This document shows positions 50,698-59,269 of a stretch of DNA of 64,000 nucleotides, in pieces. The stretch is from contig NZ_JAAAPJ010000007.1 in NCBI RefSeq assembly GCF_009909145.1, positions 1 to 64,000 on the forward strand, given 5' to 3'. Source of the DNA: Corallococcus silvisoli (GTDB taxonomy: Bacteria; Myxococcota; Myxococcia; Myxococcales; Myxococcaceae). A model generated the notes under the pieces. It saw only the letters and a list, made by a program, of their open reading frames with translations. It did not search any database and had not been told where the DNA came from. Both the position numbers and the translations under genes were made by a program. Every line of letters starts with the position of its first letter. Positions within the stretch are counted from its first letter, which is position 1.

Positions 50698-53072
50698 AGC
50701 GGAGCCTGGTCGCGCTGTGGCTGTTCGTGGTCGCGGGGCCCGCGCTCGCCGTCCCGCCGGCACCCGCGCCTGCCGCGTCCACGCCGGCACCCGCGCCTGC
50801 CGCGTCCACGCCGGTGCCCGCTGCGTCCACGCCGGTGCCCGCTGGGTCCACGCCGGCGCCCGCTGGGTCTACTCCGGCGCCCGGCTCGAAGGCAGCGCCG
50901 CCCGCGCGGGAGCCCAGCGCGAAGGCCGTCGCACCCGAGTCCGACGCGAAGCCCAGCGCGGAGTTCCCGCCGGAGGTGCAGCGCGCGTTGGATGCGCTGG
51001 TGCGCGCGGACCTGAAGCAGGGCCCCACGGCGGGCCTGTCCGTGGGCGTGATGCGTGGCGGCCAGCGGTGGATGAACGGCTATGGCTACCGCGACCTGGC
51101 GAAGAAGCTGCCGGCCACGGTGCGCACCACGTACCGCATGGCCTCCATCACCAAGTCCTTCACGGCTGTGGCGGTGTTGCAGCTGGCGCAGGAGGGCAAG
51201 CTGGACCTGGACGCGGACATCCACACGCTGGTGCCCGAGTACCCGGTGAAGCAGTGGCCGGTGACGGTGCGGCAGCTGCTGGGCCACCTGGGCGGGGTGC
51301 CCACCTACGACAGCCCGAGCGCTGGCAAGAACACGAAGCCGGTGACGACGAAGGAGGCCATCGGCCTGTTCGCGGACCGCCCGCTCATGTCCGAGCCGGG
51401 CACGCGCTACCTGTATACGACGTGGGGCTTCAACCTGCTGGGCGCGGCGGTGGAGACGGCGTCCGGCCAGTCCTACCGCGAGTACCTGCGCGACCACGTC
51501 TTCGGGCCCGCGAACATGAGCCACGCGGACCTGGACGAGCTGAGCACGCGCGACGCGCAGCAGGCGGTGGGCTACCGCGTGGCCGGCAGCGCGCTGAAGC
51601 CGTCGCGCTTCCTGGACGTGACCAGCCGCTTTGGCGGCGGCGGCACGCGCGCGACGGTGGAGGACCTGCTGGGCTTCGCGCGCGCCGTGCTGGACCACAC
51701 GCTGGTGACGCGCGAGACGATGGGCCGCATGCAGGCGACGATGGTGACGCGCGACGGCCGCATCACCGACTACGGCATGGGCTTCGCCACCTATCCGCTC
51801 CGGGGCCACTACATCGTCGCGCACGCGGGCGGACAGCCCGAGACGACGACGCTGCTGGTGCTGCTGCCCGCGGAGGACACCGCCATCGCGCTGGCCACCA
51901 ACGTGGAGGACGAGGGGAAGCGGCTGCGCCGGCTGTCCATCCGGTTGATGGAGATCGTCCTGGACGAGGGCGCGCCGGGCCGAGGCGCCCACCTCACCGA
52001 CCCCGTGGACGCGGTGGAGTACGAGGGCATGGGGCGGCTCGCGAGCTACGGGCTCGCGTACCACGACTGGGCCACGCGCGGCCCGGGGACGCTGCCGCCG
52101 GAGCCGGACCTGGCGGGTGCGTTCGCGAAGGTGTCCTCGCTCTTCGACCGCGCCATCATCGCCAGGGACCCGCGCGGCGCGATGGAGCGGATCCGCGGCG
52201 CGCACGAGCCCCGGGGCGAATCGCTCTTCATCCGGGTGGGCGCGCACATGGCGGCCACGGTGGAGCGGGCGCTGGGCGCGGAGCGGCTGCGCGCGTACCG
52301 GACGCAGGGCGCGGCGGCCTTCTTCGCGGACTACCTGGCCGCGTGCGAGTCCCTGAAGTGCCCGGACGCGGAGCGCTTCAGCGCGTCCGTGCGCGGCGAC
52401 GTGGCCCGCTTCGTCGCGGGGTGGAAGCGCGCGGAGGTGCCGGCGCTGCGGCGCTCCCGGCTGGAGGCCACGAAGGATCCCGAGCGGCTGTGGCCCGCGC
52501 TGAAGGAGGCGGCCGTGCGCGCGCCCGCGGTGCGGCCGGACTACACGGATGAGCTGGTGACGCTGGCGGACCGGGCGAAGCGCAAGCCGGTGGACCGGAT
52601 GCGCTGGCTGGAGCGCGCGACGGAGCTCCAGCCGGAGTCCATGGACGCGCACCTGGCGCAGGCGGTGGGGCTGCTGGAGGAGGACCGGGAGGCGGAGGCC
52701 ATCCCGCACGTTCGCGAGGCCTTCGAGACGCCAGAGGGGTCGCTGGTGCTGTCGCCCGCGGGCTTCCTGAAGCGGCTCGTGGACATGCGCTCGCCCAAGG
52801 TGGCGAGGGGCCTCTTGCGAGCCGCCGTGACGGTGCACCCGGACGCGCCGGAGCTGTGGGAGGCGCTGGCGAAGCGCGAGCGGGCCTTGGGGGACGCGGG
52901 CGCGGCGAAGGCGGCGCTGGCGCAGGCGAAGCGGGCTCGGCAGGCGAGGGCGGCGCAGGAGGCTCGGGCGCCGCGTCCGCCCGGCGGCGCGTCCGCGCAG
53001 GACAAGGCCCCCAGCGGAGCCCCGTTCCCGACCGTGCCGGTGGTGGACCCGGAGTCCTCGCAGGAGCCGTAA
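50694..53072 (+). CDS. Secreted serine hydrolase with C-terminal helical region
   Basis: A 792-residue exported protein starting at an ATG that overlaps the SGNH gene stop (ATGA). After the signal peptide and a PAP-AST repeat linker, the class C beta-lactamase-like domain (residues 100-425) has SITK at 151-154, YTTWGFN in the YxN position and HAGG in place of KTG. The C-terminal 350 residues are mainly helical, with TPR-like pairs near the end (WLERATELQPESMDAHLAQAVGLLEEDREAE). Such proteins act as D-Ala-D-Ala peptidases or esterases. Co-translation with a SGNH protein suggests they modify the same surface polymer. Confidence 0.85.
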   Translation: MKRSLVALWLFVVAGPALAVPPAPAPAASTPAPAPAASTPVPAASTPVPAGSTPAPAGSTPAPGSKAAPPAREPSAKAVAPESDAKPSAEFPPEVQRALDALVRADLKQGPTAGLSVGVMRGGQRWMNGYGYRDLAKKLPATVRTTYRMASITKSFTAVAVLQLAQEGKLDLDADIHTLVPEYPVKQWPVTVRQLLGHLGGVPTYDSPSAGKNTKPVTTKEAIGLFADRPLMSEPGTRYLYTTWGFNLLGAAVETASGQSYREYLRDHVFGPANMSHADLDELSTRDAQQAVGYRVAGSALKPSRFLDVTSRFGGGGTRATVEDLLGFARAVLDHTLVTRETMGRMQATMVTRDGRITDYGMGFATYPLRGHYIVAHAGGQPETTTLLVLLPAEDTAIALATNVEDEGKRLRRLSIRLMEIVLDEGAPGRGAHLTDPVDAVEYEGMGRLASYGLAYHDWATRGPGTLPPEPDLAGAFAKVSSLFDRAIIARDPRGAMERIRGAHEPRGESLFIRVGAHMAATVERALGAERLRAYRTQGAAAFFADYLAACESLKCPDAERFSASVRGDVARFVAGWKRAEVPALRRSRLEATKDPERLWPALKEAAVRAPAVRPDYTDELVTLADRAKRKPVDRMRWLERATELQPESMDAHLAQAVGLLEEDREAEAIPHVREAFETPEGSLVLSPAGFLKRLVDMRSPKVARGLLRAAVTVHPDAPELWEALAKRERALGDAGAAKAALAQAKRARQARAAQEARAPRPPGGASAQDKAPSGAPFPTVPVVDPESSQEP
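50761..50880 (+). repeat. Tandem repeats coding for the PAP-AST linker
   Basis: Short imperfect repeats code for Pro-Ala-Pro-Ala-Ala-Ser-Thr and related Pro-Ala-Gly-Ser-Thr units, a flexible linker after the signal peptide. Confidence 0.8.
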
Positions 53073-53157
53073 GCCTGGCGCGCCGCCTCGCGCCCGCCGG
53101 GGGGCCCGCGAAGGCTTCGTGCGTGACGCGGCCAGGGCCGTGCGAGGATGCGCGGTG

Positions 53158-54042
53158 ATGAAGCCTACCTGTCCCTCCTGTCGTGCCCCCTTCGCTCCTG
53201 GCGCGGAGACGTGCCGTGCGTGTGGTGCGCCGTTGCTGTTGACCGCGGACGCGGGTGGCGCCGAGCCCGTCTGCGCCGTACACCCTCAGTGGCGGAGCGT
53301 GGCGACGTGCCCCCGGTGTGGTGTGTTCGCGTGCGCCCGCTGCCTGCGCGCGGGCCGGGAGGGCGCGATCTGCGCCACCTGCCTCGAGCGTGAGCCCCTG
53401 GGGCAGGTGCCGTGGGACCAGCGCGAGGAGCTGGGGACGCTCAAGGCGTTCTGGAAGACGTGCTTCGGCATGTTGATGCGGCCCACGGAGACGCTCCGGG
53501 GCCTCAACCCGGATGCGCCGGTGAGCAGCTCCCTGGGCTTCGTGCTGCTGTCGGCGATCGCCGGCTTCCTGTCCACGGGCCTCGTCTACACGGTGTTCAT
53601 TGGCCTCATCCTGGGGCTGGTCCCCGCGAAGGATGCGAGCGCGGAGGATCTGGAGTCGATGAAGCCGTGGTTGACGGCGGGCATGGCGCTCTGGACGGTG
53701 CTGATGCCCTTTTTCAGCACGGGCATGACGCTGGTGAACGCGGGCCTGGACCACCTCATCCTCCGCATGGGCGGCGTGGAGCGAGGCTTCTCGGTGACGA
53801 TGCGCGCGCACGCGCTCTCCCAGTCGCCGTACATCGTCGGCGTGATTCCCTTCGTCGCGCTGTACGCCGCGCCCTTCTGGGCGGCGGGTCTGCGCGCGGT
53901 GACGTACCGCGCGCTGCACAAGACCTCCTGGGGCACGGCGATCGCGGGCGCGTTCCTGGCGCCGGTGCTCTCCTGCTGCGTCTGTGGCGGCGGCTACGCG
54001 GTCATCATGTTCGCGACGCTCAAGAGCGCGGGACAGTTCTGA
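53158..54042 (+). CDS. Zinc-ribbon/Yip1-domain membrane protein
   Basis: A 294-residue protein. Residues 1-80 hold three Cys pairs (CPSC ... CRAC, CPRC ... CARC, CATC) for two zinc-ribbon units, and the rest has five hydrophobic helices (LGFVLLSAIAGFLSTGLVYTVFIGL, MALWTVLMPFFSTGM, YIVGVIPFVALYAAPFWAAG, AIAGAFLAPVLSCCVCGGGYAVIMF), matching the Yip1 family. In bacteria such proteins are poorly studied; a role in membrane-protein assembly is guessed. I start at the ATG that begins MKPTCPSC; an upstream start adds 13 unlike residues. Confidence 0.8.
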   Translation: MKPTCPSCRAPFAPGAETCRACGAPLLLTADAGGAEPVCAVHPQWRSVATCPRCGVFACARCLRAGREGAICATCLEREPLGQVPWDQREELGTLKAFWKTCFGMLMRPTETLRGLNPDAPVSSSLGFVLLSAIAGFLSTGLVYTVFIGLILGLVPAKDASAEDLESMKPWLTAGMALWTVLMPFFSTGMTLVNAGLDHLILRMGGVERGFSVTMRAHALSQSPYIVGVIPFVALYAAPFWAAGLRAVTYRALHKTSWGTAIAGAFLAPVLSCCVCGGGYAVIMFATLKSAGQF

Positions 54043-54106
54043 GCGTCACCCCGGGGCCGGGGCCCGCGCGCGGCGGGGCTTCCAGCGCGGGAGCCTGGGG
54101 CGCGGC

Positions 54107-55189
54107 CTACGGCTGCCCGGAGGTGGCGGTGGCGCTGCGTGGCACCCGCGAGCCGGGCTGGGGCCAGAAGCGCGCGTCCCGGAAGCCGTCGAACGACGCG
54201 GCCAGGTGCCGGGAGCCCAGGTCGTAGACGCGCGCCTGCGTCGTCCCCGCGAGCAGCAGCAGGTCTCCGCGCGCCGTCACGTACACGGGGCTTCGGGCGG
54301 GGAGGGCCAGCCCCTCCGGTTCGGCGAGGTGGCCGTCCTCCACCTCCCAGCGCACCGGCATCATCAGGGAGGTCTGTTCGCCCGCGGTCTGCCACGCGTA
54401 GATCGGCTCGCCCCGGGACTCCACGCGGGCCCAGCCGCCGAACACGTCATGGCCCCGGTGGGGCACCACCGCGTCGAGCCGAGCGGCCTCCTGGCTCCCC
54501 TCGTCCAGCGCCTGGACGCTCAGCGCGTCCGGGTCCCCGGCCACGGTGGAGGACACCAGCATCCCCGTCGTGGTGAGCGCGAACACGGCGTCCGCGTCAC
54601 CGCGCGTGGCCACCGTCTCGATGCGCTTCCACGCCCCGCTCTCCAGGCGGTACGCATGCGCGAGCCCCGCGCCCTCCTCCGTCTCCGGGATGGGGATGCG
54701 CCGACCCTCGAAGAGGAAGTAGTCCTTCGCGCCGTCGTCCCTCCGCACCAGCTCGCCGGTGTGCGCGGTCAGCGCCACCAGCCGCCCCGCCGAGTCGAAG
54801 CCCACCGCGCCCGTCAGGCCCTCCTCGGGCAACAGCTGCGCCGACGCCTGTCCCGCCGTCAGGTCCACCATCCACACCCGCCCGGGCCCCCGCGCGCTGC
54901 CGCCCGGGTCGCGCACGGCCGCGTGCAGGCCATCCGCGCTCCACGCCAGCTGGAGCCCGTCACATGGCGCATCCACCATCACCAGCGCCCTGCGTCTTCC
55001 GTCCGACTCCAGGCGCGACCACGTACAGCCCGACGGCGCCGCGTCCTGCAACACGGACAGCGAGAACGGAGCCACCTTCACCAGGGCCACGGCGGGCGCG
55101 GCGGAAGGCGCGGCCGGGGAAGCCTCCGGGGGCTTCTGGCAGGCACTCGCGAGGAGCACCGCGCTGACGAGGCATGAGGTGCGGACCAT
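54107..55189 (-). CDS. Lipoprotein, propeller-like
   Basis: A 360-residue predicted lipoprotein (lipobox LASAC) starting after a GGGAGGG ribosome site. Repeated short-strand segments (LQLAWSADGLHAAVRD, GRVWMVDLTAG, GFDSAGRLVALTAHTGELV) recall a six- or seven-bladed propeller such as TolB. No catalytic residues seen. It resembles the next gene in layout but not closely in sequence. Function unknown. Confidence 0.7.
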   Translation of the reverse strand: MVRTSCLVSAVLLASACQKPPEASPAAPSAAPAVALVKVAPFSLSVLQDAAPSGCTWSRLESDGRRRALVMVDAPCDGLQLAWSADGLHAAVRDPGGSARGPGRVWMVDLTAGQASAQLLPEEGLTGAVGFDSAGRLVALTAHTGELVRRDDGAKDYFLFEGRRIPIPETEEGAGLAHAYRLESGAWKRIETVATRGDADAVFALTTTGMLVSSTVAGDPDALSVQALDEGSQEAARLDAVVPHRGHDVFGGWARVESRGEPIYAWQTAGEQTSLMMPVRWEVEDGHLAEPEGLALPARSPVYVTARGDLLLLAGTTQARVYDLGSRHLAASFDGFRDARFWPQPGSRVPRSATATSGQP

Positions 55190-55407
55190 GTTGTGACCCT
55201 CCCGGAAAAAGATGACCTCCACGGAATATGACAGAGCCTCGGGTGCGTGCGGAAGACACCGTGAGCCCACAGGGTGACGGGGTTCTCGCGTCGTGCGGAG
55301 GGGGCGCGTCCTTTGGAGGCCCGGGGGAGAGGGGATGCCTGGGGTTGGCCGACGGAGGCGGACCCGGACATGGAAGTGATTGTCATTGGGATGGGATTGG
55401 GCGGCGT

Positions 55408-56706
55408 TCAGCGCAGCCAACCCAGGTAGCGCGCGTTCCCAGGTCCCGGCCAGGGCTGCGCTTTCGCCAGCGCGACGCTTCGCGCGAGGAGTTGCTCCCG
55501 CGGGAGTTCGCTCTCCAGGTCCTCCCGCCGCACCAGGTGGAGGCGCTGGAGCCACCCCTCGCCGCAGAAGCCCGCCTGTGTGTCGTCCCGTCCGGCGAGG
55601 ATGCTCACGAGGGCCTGGGTGTCGTCCGGCGAGAAGGCCAGCACCGTGAACGCGGTGGCGTCCTGACGCACGGGTTGACGCGCGCGCGTCCCAGGCTCCC
55701 AGCGGGAGAGCCGCTGGGGTGGAGGCGTCACGCCCGCGCACTCCGTCGTCGCGCGTTCGGGTGTCACCTCCGTGAAGAGCCCCCCGGGATGCTGGTGGTA
55801 CCAGGTGAACCGTCCGGAGGACTCCAGGGTGTGCTCGATGGTGAAGGCTTCATCCAGCTTCAGCAGGGCCGCCCTCCTTCCCGCAGAGGAGGTGGCGGCG
55901 ACGAAGGCGCGGACGCCGTCGGGTGAGACCGAGGGCCCCTCGGACGGTCGGGCTCGCACCTTGCCCGTGGACACCTCCAGGACGCACAGGCGTTGCTCCC
56001 CCGAGGCGCCGCACCGGCTGGCGAACGCGATTTCGTTCCGCGACGAGGACCATGCCAGCAATTGGGCCTCTCCCACCTGGGGGCTCAACGGGAAGTCCGC
56101 GACCTGGGCCTGGGCGGACGCGACGTCCACGAGGTGGAGACTCAGGGCCGCGCAGCCAGGGCCGGGAGTCTCCAGGACATAGGCCAGACGTGTCCCATCC
56201 GGGGACCAGATGAACGTCCCCGCCCGGAGCCCGGTTGGCGGCGGTGGGCGGTCGCGCAGGTCCACGAGCTTGCGCCGGCCCGTGCCGTCGGCGTTGACCA
56301 CGAACAGGACGTTCCAAGGCTGCGCGGGCGCGAGATCGTCCTGCCGCTCCGCGTAGGCCACGCGGGTGCCATCCGGCGAGATGCTGGCTCCGTTGAGGGC
56401 GCCTGCCACCTGGGGGCGGTTCCATGCCGCCACCCTGCCGCTGTCCGTGAGCGCGACGTGCCGCTGCCCGTCGAGGGATTGGAGCCACAGGTCACGCCGC
56501 GAACCGGGGCGCTCCTGCCGGAGGTACAGCAACCCGCGCCAGCTGGTCGTGAGGCGTTCGGAGGACTTCGTCCGCGCCATGCGCCCCTCTCGGGAGCAGC
56601 CCGACATCGCGAGCGCTCCCATCCACCCAAGGAACGCACGCCGTCCCGCCAACACGCGCGGCGAGGTTTGAAGGGATGCGGGGAGAAGCCTCACGCCAGG
56701 AAGCAT
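55408..56706 (-). CDS. TolB/PD40-like propeller lipoprotein, possibly Tat-exported
   Basis: A protein of about 432 residues with a twin-arginine-like lead (RRAFLGWMGALAMSGC) ending in a lipobox. The mature part holds PD40-like repeats (ISPDGTRVAYAERQDD, WSPDGTRLAYVLET, SVSPDGVRAFVAAT, FSPDDTQALVSILA) that form beta-propeller blades, as in TolB. I use the ATG at 56706; a GTG six codons upstream is possible. It may watch or bind cell-envelope polymers or proteins; nothing shows which. Confidence 0.75.
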   Translation of the reverse strand: MLPGVRLLPASLQTSPRVLAGRRAFLGWMGALAMSGCSREGRMARTKSSERLTTSWRGLLYLRQERPGSRRDLWLQSLDGQRHVALTDSGRVAAWNRPQVAGALNGASISPDGTRVAYAERQDDLAPAQPWNVLFVVNADGTGRRKLVDLRDRPPPPTGLRAGTFIWSPDGTRLAYVLETPGPGCAALSLHLVDVASAQAQVADFPLSPQVGEAQLLAWSSSRNEIAFASRCGASGEQRLCVLEVSTGKVRARPSEGPSVSPDGVRAFVAATSSAGRRAALLKLDEAFTIEHTLESSGRFTWYHQHPGGLFTEVTPERATTECAGVTPPPQRLSRWEPGTRARQPVRQDATAFTVLAFSPDDTQALVSILAGRDDTQAGFCGEGWLQRLHLVRREDLESELPREQLLARSVALAKAQPWPGPGNARYLGWLR

Positions 56707-56756
56707 AGCAACCGCGCCCCGCACCCCGGTGTCCCCCAGCGCATCCGGCGGCCATG

Positions 56757-56927
56757 AGAGGAATCTTCAATCCCTATTTAAATTGCCTTAATGCGTTAAA
56801 CGTCAATTTCGTGAAAAGCGAGAACTTCACTTGACGTATGAGTGCCTTTGGCCGTATCCAGAACAGACAACCCTCCCGCCTTCCCTGGCGCTTGGCGTGT
56901 CTTCGCCAGCGTCTCCAGAGGTGTCGC
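56757..56927 (+). promoter_or_regulatory. AT-rich promoter region with inverted repeat
   Basis: The stretch 56768-56815 is strikingly AT-rich against the surrounding GC-rich DNA. It runs into an inverted repeat, ACGTCAA-tttc-GTGAA (56800-56815) and TTCAC-TTGACGT (56826-56837), with a 4-base bulge. The right arm contains TTGACG (56831-56836), which with an 18-base spacer and TATCCA (56855-56860) could be the -35 and -10 boxes. I infer the promoter and operator of the following small operon. Confidence 0.5.
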
Positions 56928-57749
56928 ATGGTGACTGTCGAGCTGGATATCTTCTCGGGGCGTCCCAATCCGCGGTGGGCGTTGACGGAGCGGGAGGCAC
57001 GGCAGTTGACCGAACGCATCCGCGCGGACCCCGGGCTGTTGTTGCCATTGGGTGCTGACACGGGGGGTCTGGGTTACAGGGGCTTCATCGTCCGCGCCGA
57101 GGACACCGGCATGGCGGACGACTGGAAGCGTCTGGGATTGCCGCCGGTGGTGCGCCTGGGCGGCGCGTTCCAGCCGGAGGCCGCGGAGAGCTCGCGCTTC
57201 CTCCTGCACTCCGCGGAGAGCGCGCGGCTGGACCTGCGCGACCCGGGCCCGGTGCTGGCGGAGGCCGAGTCCGTCATCCTCCAGTCCCTGGACGTGCAGG
57301 GCGTGATGACCCTCTGCAGCCCGGCGGCGCTGACCAGCGACACGGACTTCAGCTTCTGGAACGGCGCGGCGAACCTCGCCTACAACAACTGCTACAACTT
57401 CGCGAGCAACCTGCGCACCAACACCTTCGCGCAGCCGGGCCGCGCGTCCGGGTCCATGTACACCAGCATCGACTGCGCGGCGGTGGGCGGCGGGGCGGTG
57501 CGCGACGGGTGGCTGACGACGTGCCGGGCGGATGCCAATTACAATGTCTGTCTGGTCATCTGGCCGAACTATGACTACCACTGGTATCGCTACTGCGCGA
57601 ACAGCCACTGGTGCCACAAGCCGGGCCAGACGGCGGCGCGCAACTACGACAACTCCAACCAGCTCATCCTCAACCCGGAGACGTGCAACCGGGGCGGCTA
57701 CACGGTGTTCTGCGGTTACTACCGCGGCTACAACGTGACGGTGTCGTGA
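56928..57749 (+). CDS. FSGRPNPRW protein with Cys/His-rich C-terminal domain
   Basis: A 273-residue protein without an obvious signal peptide. It begins TVELDIFSGRPNPRWALTE, a motif also found, in altered form (DVFSGREPPNWALSADE), in the next gene; both also have a GLGYRGF segment. The C-terminal half contains NNCYNFASNLRTNTFAQPGRASG, then DYHWYRYC and WCHKPG. A Cys in the first and a His in the second could form a papain-like Cys-His pair, and the many other Cys and aromatics suggest an extracellular disulfide-rich domain. I chose the ATG that begins this motif; a start 90 bases upstream exists. Putative hydrolase; family not named. Confidence 0.6.
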   Translation: MVTVELDIFSGRPNPRWALTEREARQLTERIRADPGLLLPLGADTGGLGYRGFIVRAEDTGMADDWKRLGLPPVVRLGGAFQPEAAESSRFLLHSAESARLDLRDPGPVLAEAESVILQSLDVQGVMTLCSPAALTSDTDFSFWNGAANLAYNNCYNFASNLRTNTFAQPGRASGSMYTSIDCAAVGGGAVRDGWLTTCRADANYNVCLVIWPNYDYHWYRYCANSHWCHKPGQTAARNYDNSNQLILNPETCNRGGYTVFCGYYRGYNVTVS

Positions 57750-58216
57750 AGCGGGCATCGCGAGGCGCGTGGCTGGCGGCGGGCCTGGGACTCCTGGGAG
57801 GCTGGGCGTGCGCGACGGGCGGCGCTCCGTCCGACCCGCCGGTGGCGGAGGAGCGGTCCATGGCTTCAGCGGCACGGGCGAGCGTGGATGTCTTCAGCGG
57901 CCGCGAACCGCCCAACTGGGCGCTGTCCGCGGACGAGTCGCGCGCCCTGCGGGAGGCGGTGGACGCCCTGCCCGCGGGGACGCGGCCCCTTCCTGACGTG
58001 GGCCTGGGCTATCGGGGCTTCACGGTGACGTGGGCGGACGGCGCGAAGGCGACGGTGTACCGCGACGTCGTGGAGCTCGCGGTGGGGGGCCGCACGCAGC
58101 TGCGTGAGGACGCGTCGCGGGCGGTGGAGGAGCGGTTGTTGTTGGGGTCCAAGGCTCACCTGGACCCGGAGCTGTTCACGGTGGTGGCGTCACAGGTGCA
58201 GGCAGCGCAACCCTGA
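57746..58216 (+). CDS. Small lipoprotein sharing the FSGR...W motif
   Basis: A 156-residue predicted lipoprotein (lipobox GWAC) starting at a GTG that overlaps the previous stop. The mature part repeats DVFSGREPPNWALSADESRAL and GLGYRGFTVTWADG, like the N-terminal part of its neighbour, but lacks the Cys/His-rich half. It may be a partner or an immunity-like homologue of the larger protein. Translational coupling supports joint work. Function unknown. Confidence 0.6.
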   Translation: MKRASRGAWLAAGLGLLGGWACATGGAPSDPPVAEERSMASAARASVDVFSGREPPNWALSADESRALREAVDALPAGTRPLPDVGLGYRGFTVTWADGAKATVYRDVVELAVGGRTQLREDASRAVEERLLLGSKAHLDPELFTVVASQVQAAQP

Positions 58217-58256
58217 AGCCCGCGAGGGCGGGACTCTTCAAGCGAAGGAGCGTGTC

Positions 58257-58508
58257 ATGTCGGGAGACTCGAACCGCCGGAACTTCCTCAAGGCAATGGG
58301 TTTGACCGCCGTCGCGTCCGTGGTGCCCGTGAGCCTGGGCGCCGCAGGCGTGGCGGTGGCGACCCCGGCTGCGTCCGGTGGCTCGGGCGCGCTGGAGCTG
58401 TGGCTGCTGGACACTGGCGCGGGCGCGCTGGACGCGGGCCTCTACGGCTCCGCGCGCCAGGGCCTGGTCACGTCCATCCAGGAGCGCGGCCAGTCGCTGC
58501 CGTACTGA
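58257..58508 (+). CDS. Small Tat-leader peptide
   Basis: An 83-residue protein: SNRRNFLKAMGLTAVASVVPVSLGAAGVAVA is a near-perfect twin-arginine signal peptide (SRRxFLK-like), after which only about 50 residues remain (SGALELWLLDTGAGALDAGLYGSA...). The GAAGGAG ribosome site is 8 bases upstream. A folded cargo this small is unusual for Tat, so a partner may be exported with it. It closes the FSGR operon. Confidence 0.65.
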   Translation: MSGDSNRRNFLKAMGLTAVASVVPVSLGAAGVAVATPAASGGSGALELWLLDTGAGALDAGLYGSARQGLVTSIQERGQSLPY

Positions 58509-58530
58509 GCGGGGCGCGAGGCGCCGCTCA
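58506..58530. terminator. Palindrome between convergent gene ends
   Basis: TGAGCGG (58506-58512) and CCGCTCA (58524-58530) flank an 11-base GC-rich loop and cover the stop codons of the two convergent genes. It could act as a bidirectional terminator. Confidence 0.5.
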
Positions 58531-59184
58531 CAGCGCCATGTACGCGCGGGCTGCCGGCACGGAGTAGAACTTCCCTTCCGGCAGCACGTACGCGGTGAGC
58601 TTGCCGCCGTAGACGCAGCCGGAGTCCAGGCCCACCGCGAAGGGATGCCTTTGCAGGCCGCGCATGGCGTCGTGGCCGAAGATGACCAGCTCGGGGCCCT
58701 TCCACAGGCTGCCCCAGGGCTCGCCTGCCTCCAGCCGCTTCGACGGCGTCCCATCCGCGGAGATGCTGCGCAGGTTGAGCAGGAACTCCTCCCGCTGCTC
58801 CGCCAGCGGCACCCCTGGCACCAGCCCCGCGTGCACCGCGAGCACCTTCAGGTCCGGGAAGTGCGCGTAGGCGGGCAGCGTCTCCAGATAGGCCCAGTCC
58901 TCCGCCGTCAGCGTGTCCATCACCTGCCGGTGCTCCGGCTTGAGCTTCTTGCCCTTGGCGGCCCGGCCCGCGTGCCAGCGCAGCACGTGCGCGTCGTGGT
59001 TGCCCTTCACCGCCAGGAAGCCGTGTTCGCGCGCGCGGCGCACCACGCCCGCCGAGTCCGGCCCCTTCGCCACCAGGTCGCCCACCAGCACCACCCGGTC
59101 CGCGGGCGTCCAGCCACACGCCTTCAGGAGCGCATCCAGCTCGCTGGAACAGCCGTGCACATCCCCGATGAAGAGCGTTCGCAT
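58528..59184 (-). CDS. Metallophosphoesterase, ApaH/PrpE-like
   Basis: A 218-residue calcineurin-like phosphoesterase with GDVHG, VGDLVAKGPDS, GNHD, VHAGLVPG and FGHDA metal-binding motifs, and LDSGCVYGGKLTAYVL at the end typical of symmetrical diadenosine-tetraphosphatase (ApaH/PrpE) enzymes. It should hydrolyse dinucleotide polyphosphates or phosphoprotein. It is convergent with the FSGR operon. Confidence 0.88.
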   Translation of the reverse strand: MRTLFIGDVHGCSSELDALLKACGWTPADRVVLVGDLVAKGPDSAGVVRRAREHGFLAVKGNHDAHVLRWHAGRAAKGKKLKPEHRQVMDTLTAEDWAYLETLPAYAHFPDLKVLAVHAGLVPGVPLAEQREEFLLNLRSISADGTPSKRLEAGEPWGSLWKGPELVIFGHDAMRGLQRHPFAVGLDSGCVYGGKLTAYVLPEGKFYSVPAARAYMAL

Positions 59185-59269
59185 CTCCCCACTCTTTAAC
59201 GCACTGTCCGCGAATGCCCTGCCGGGATTCTCGGGCTCCTCGCGGGCGGACGGGGCCTCGCGCGCCGCG

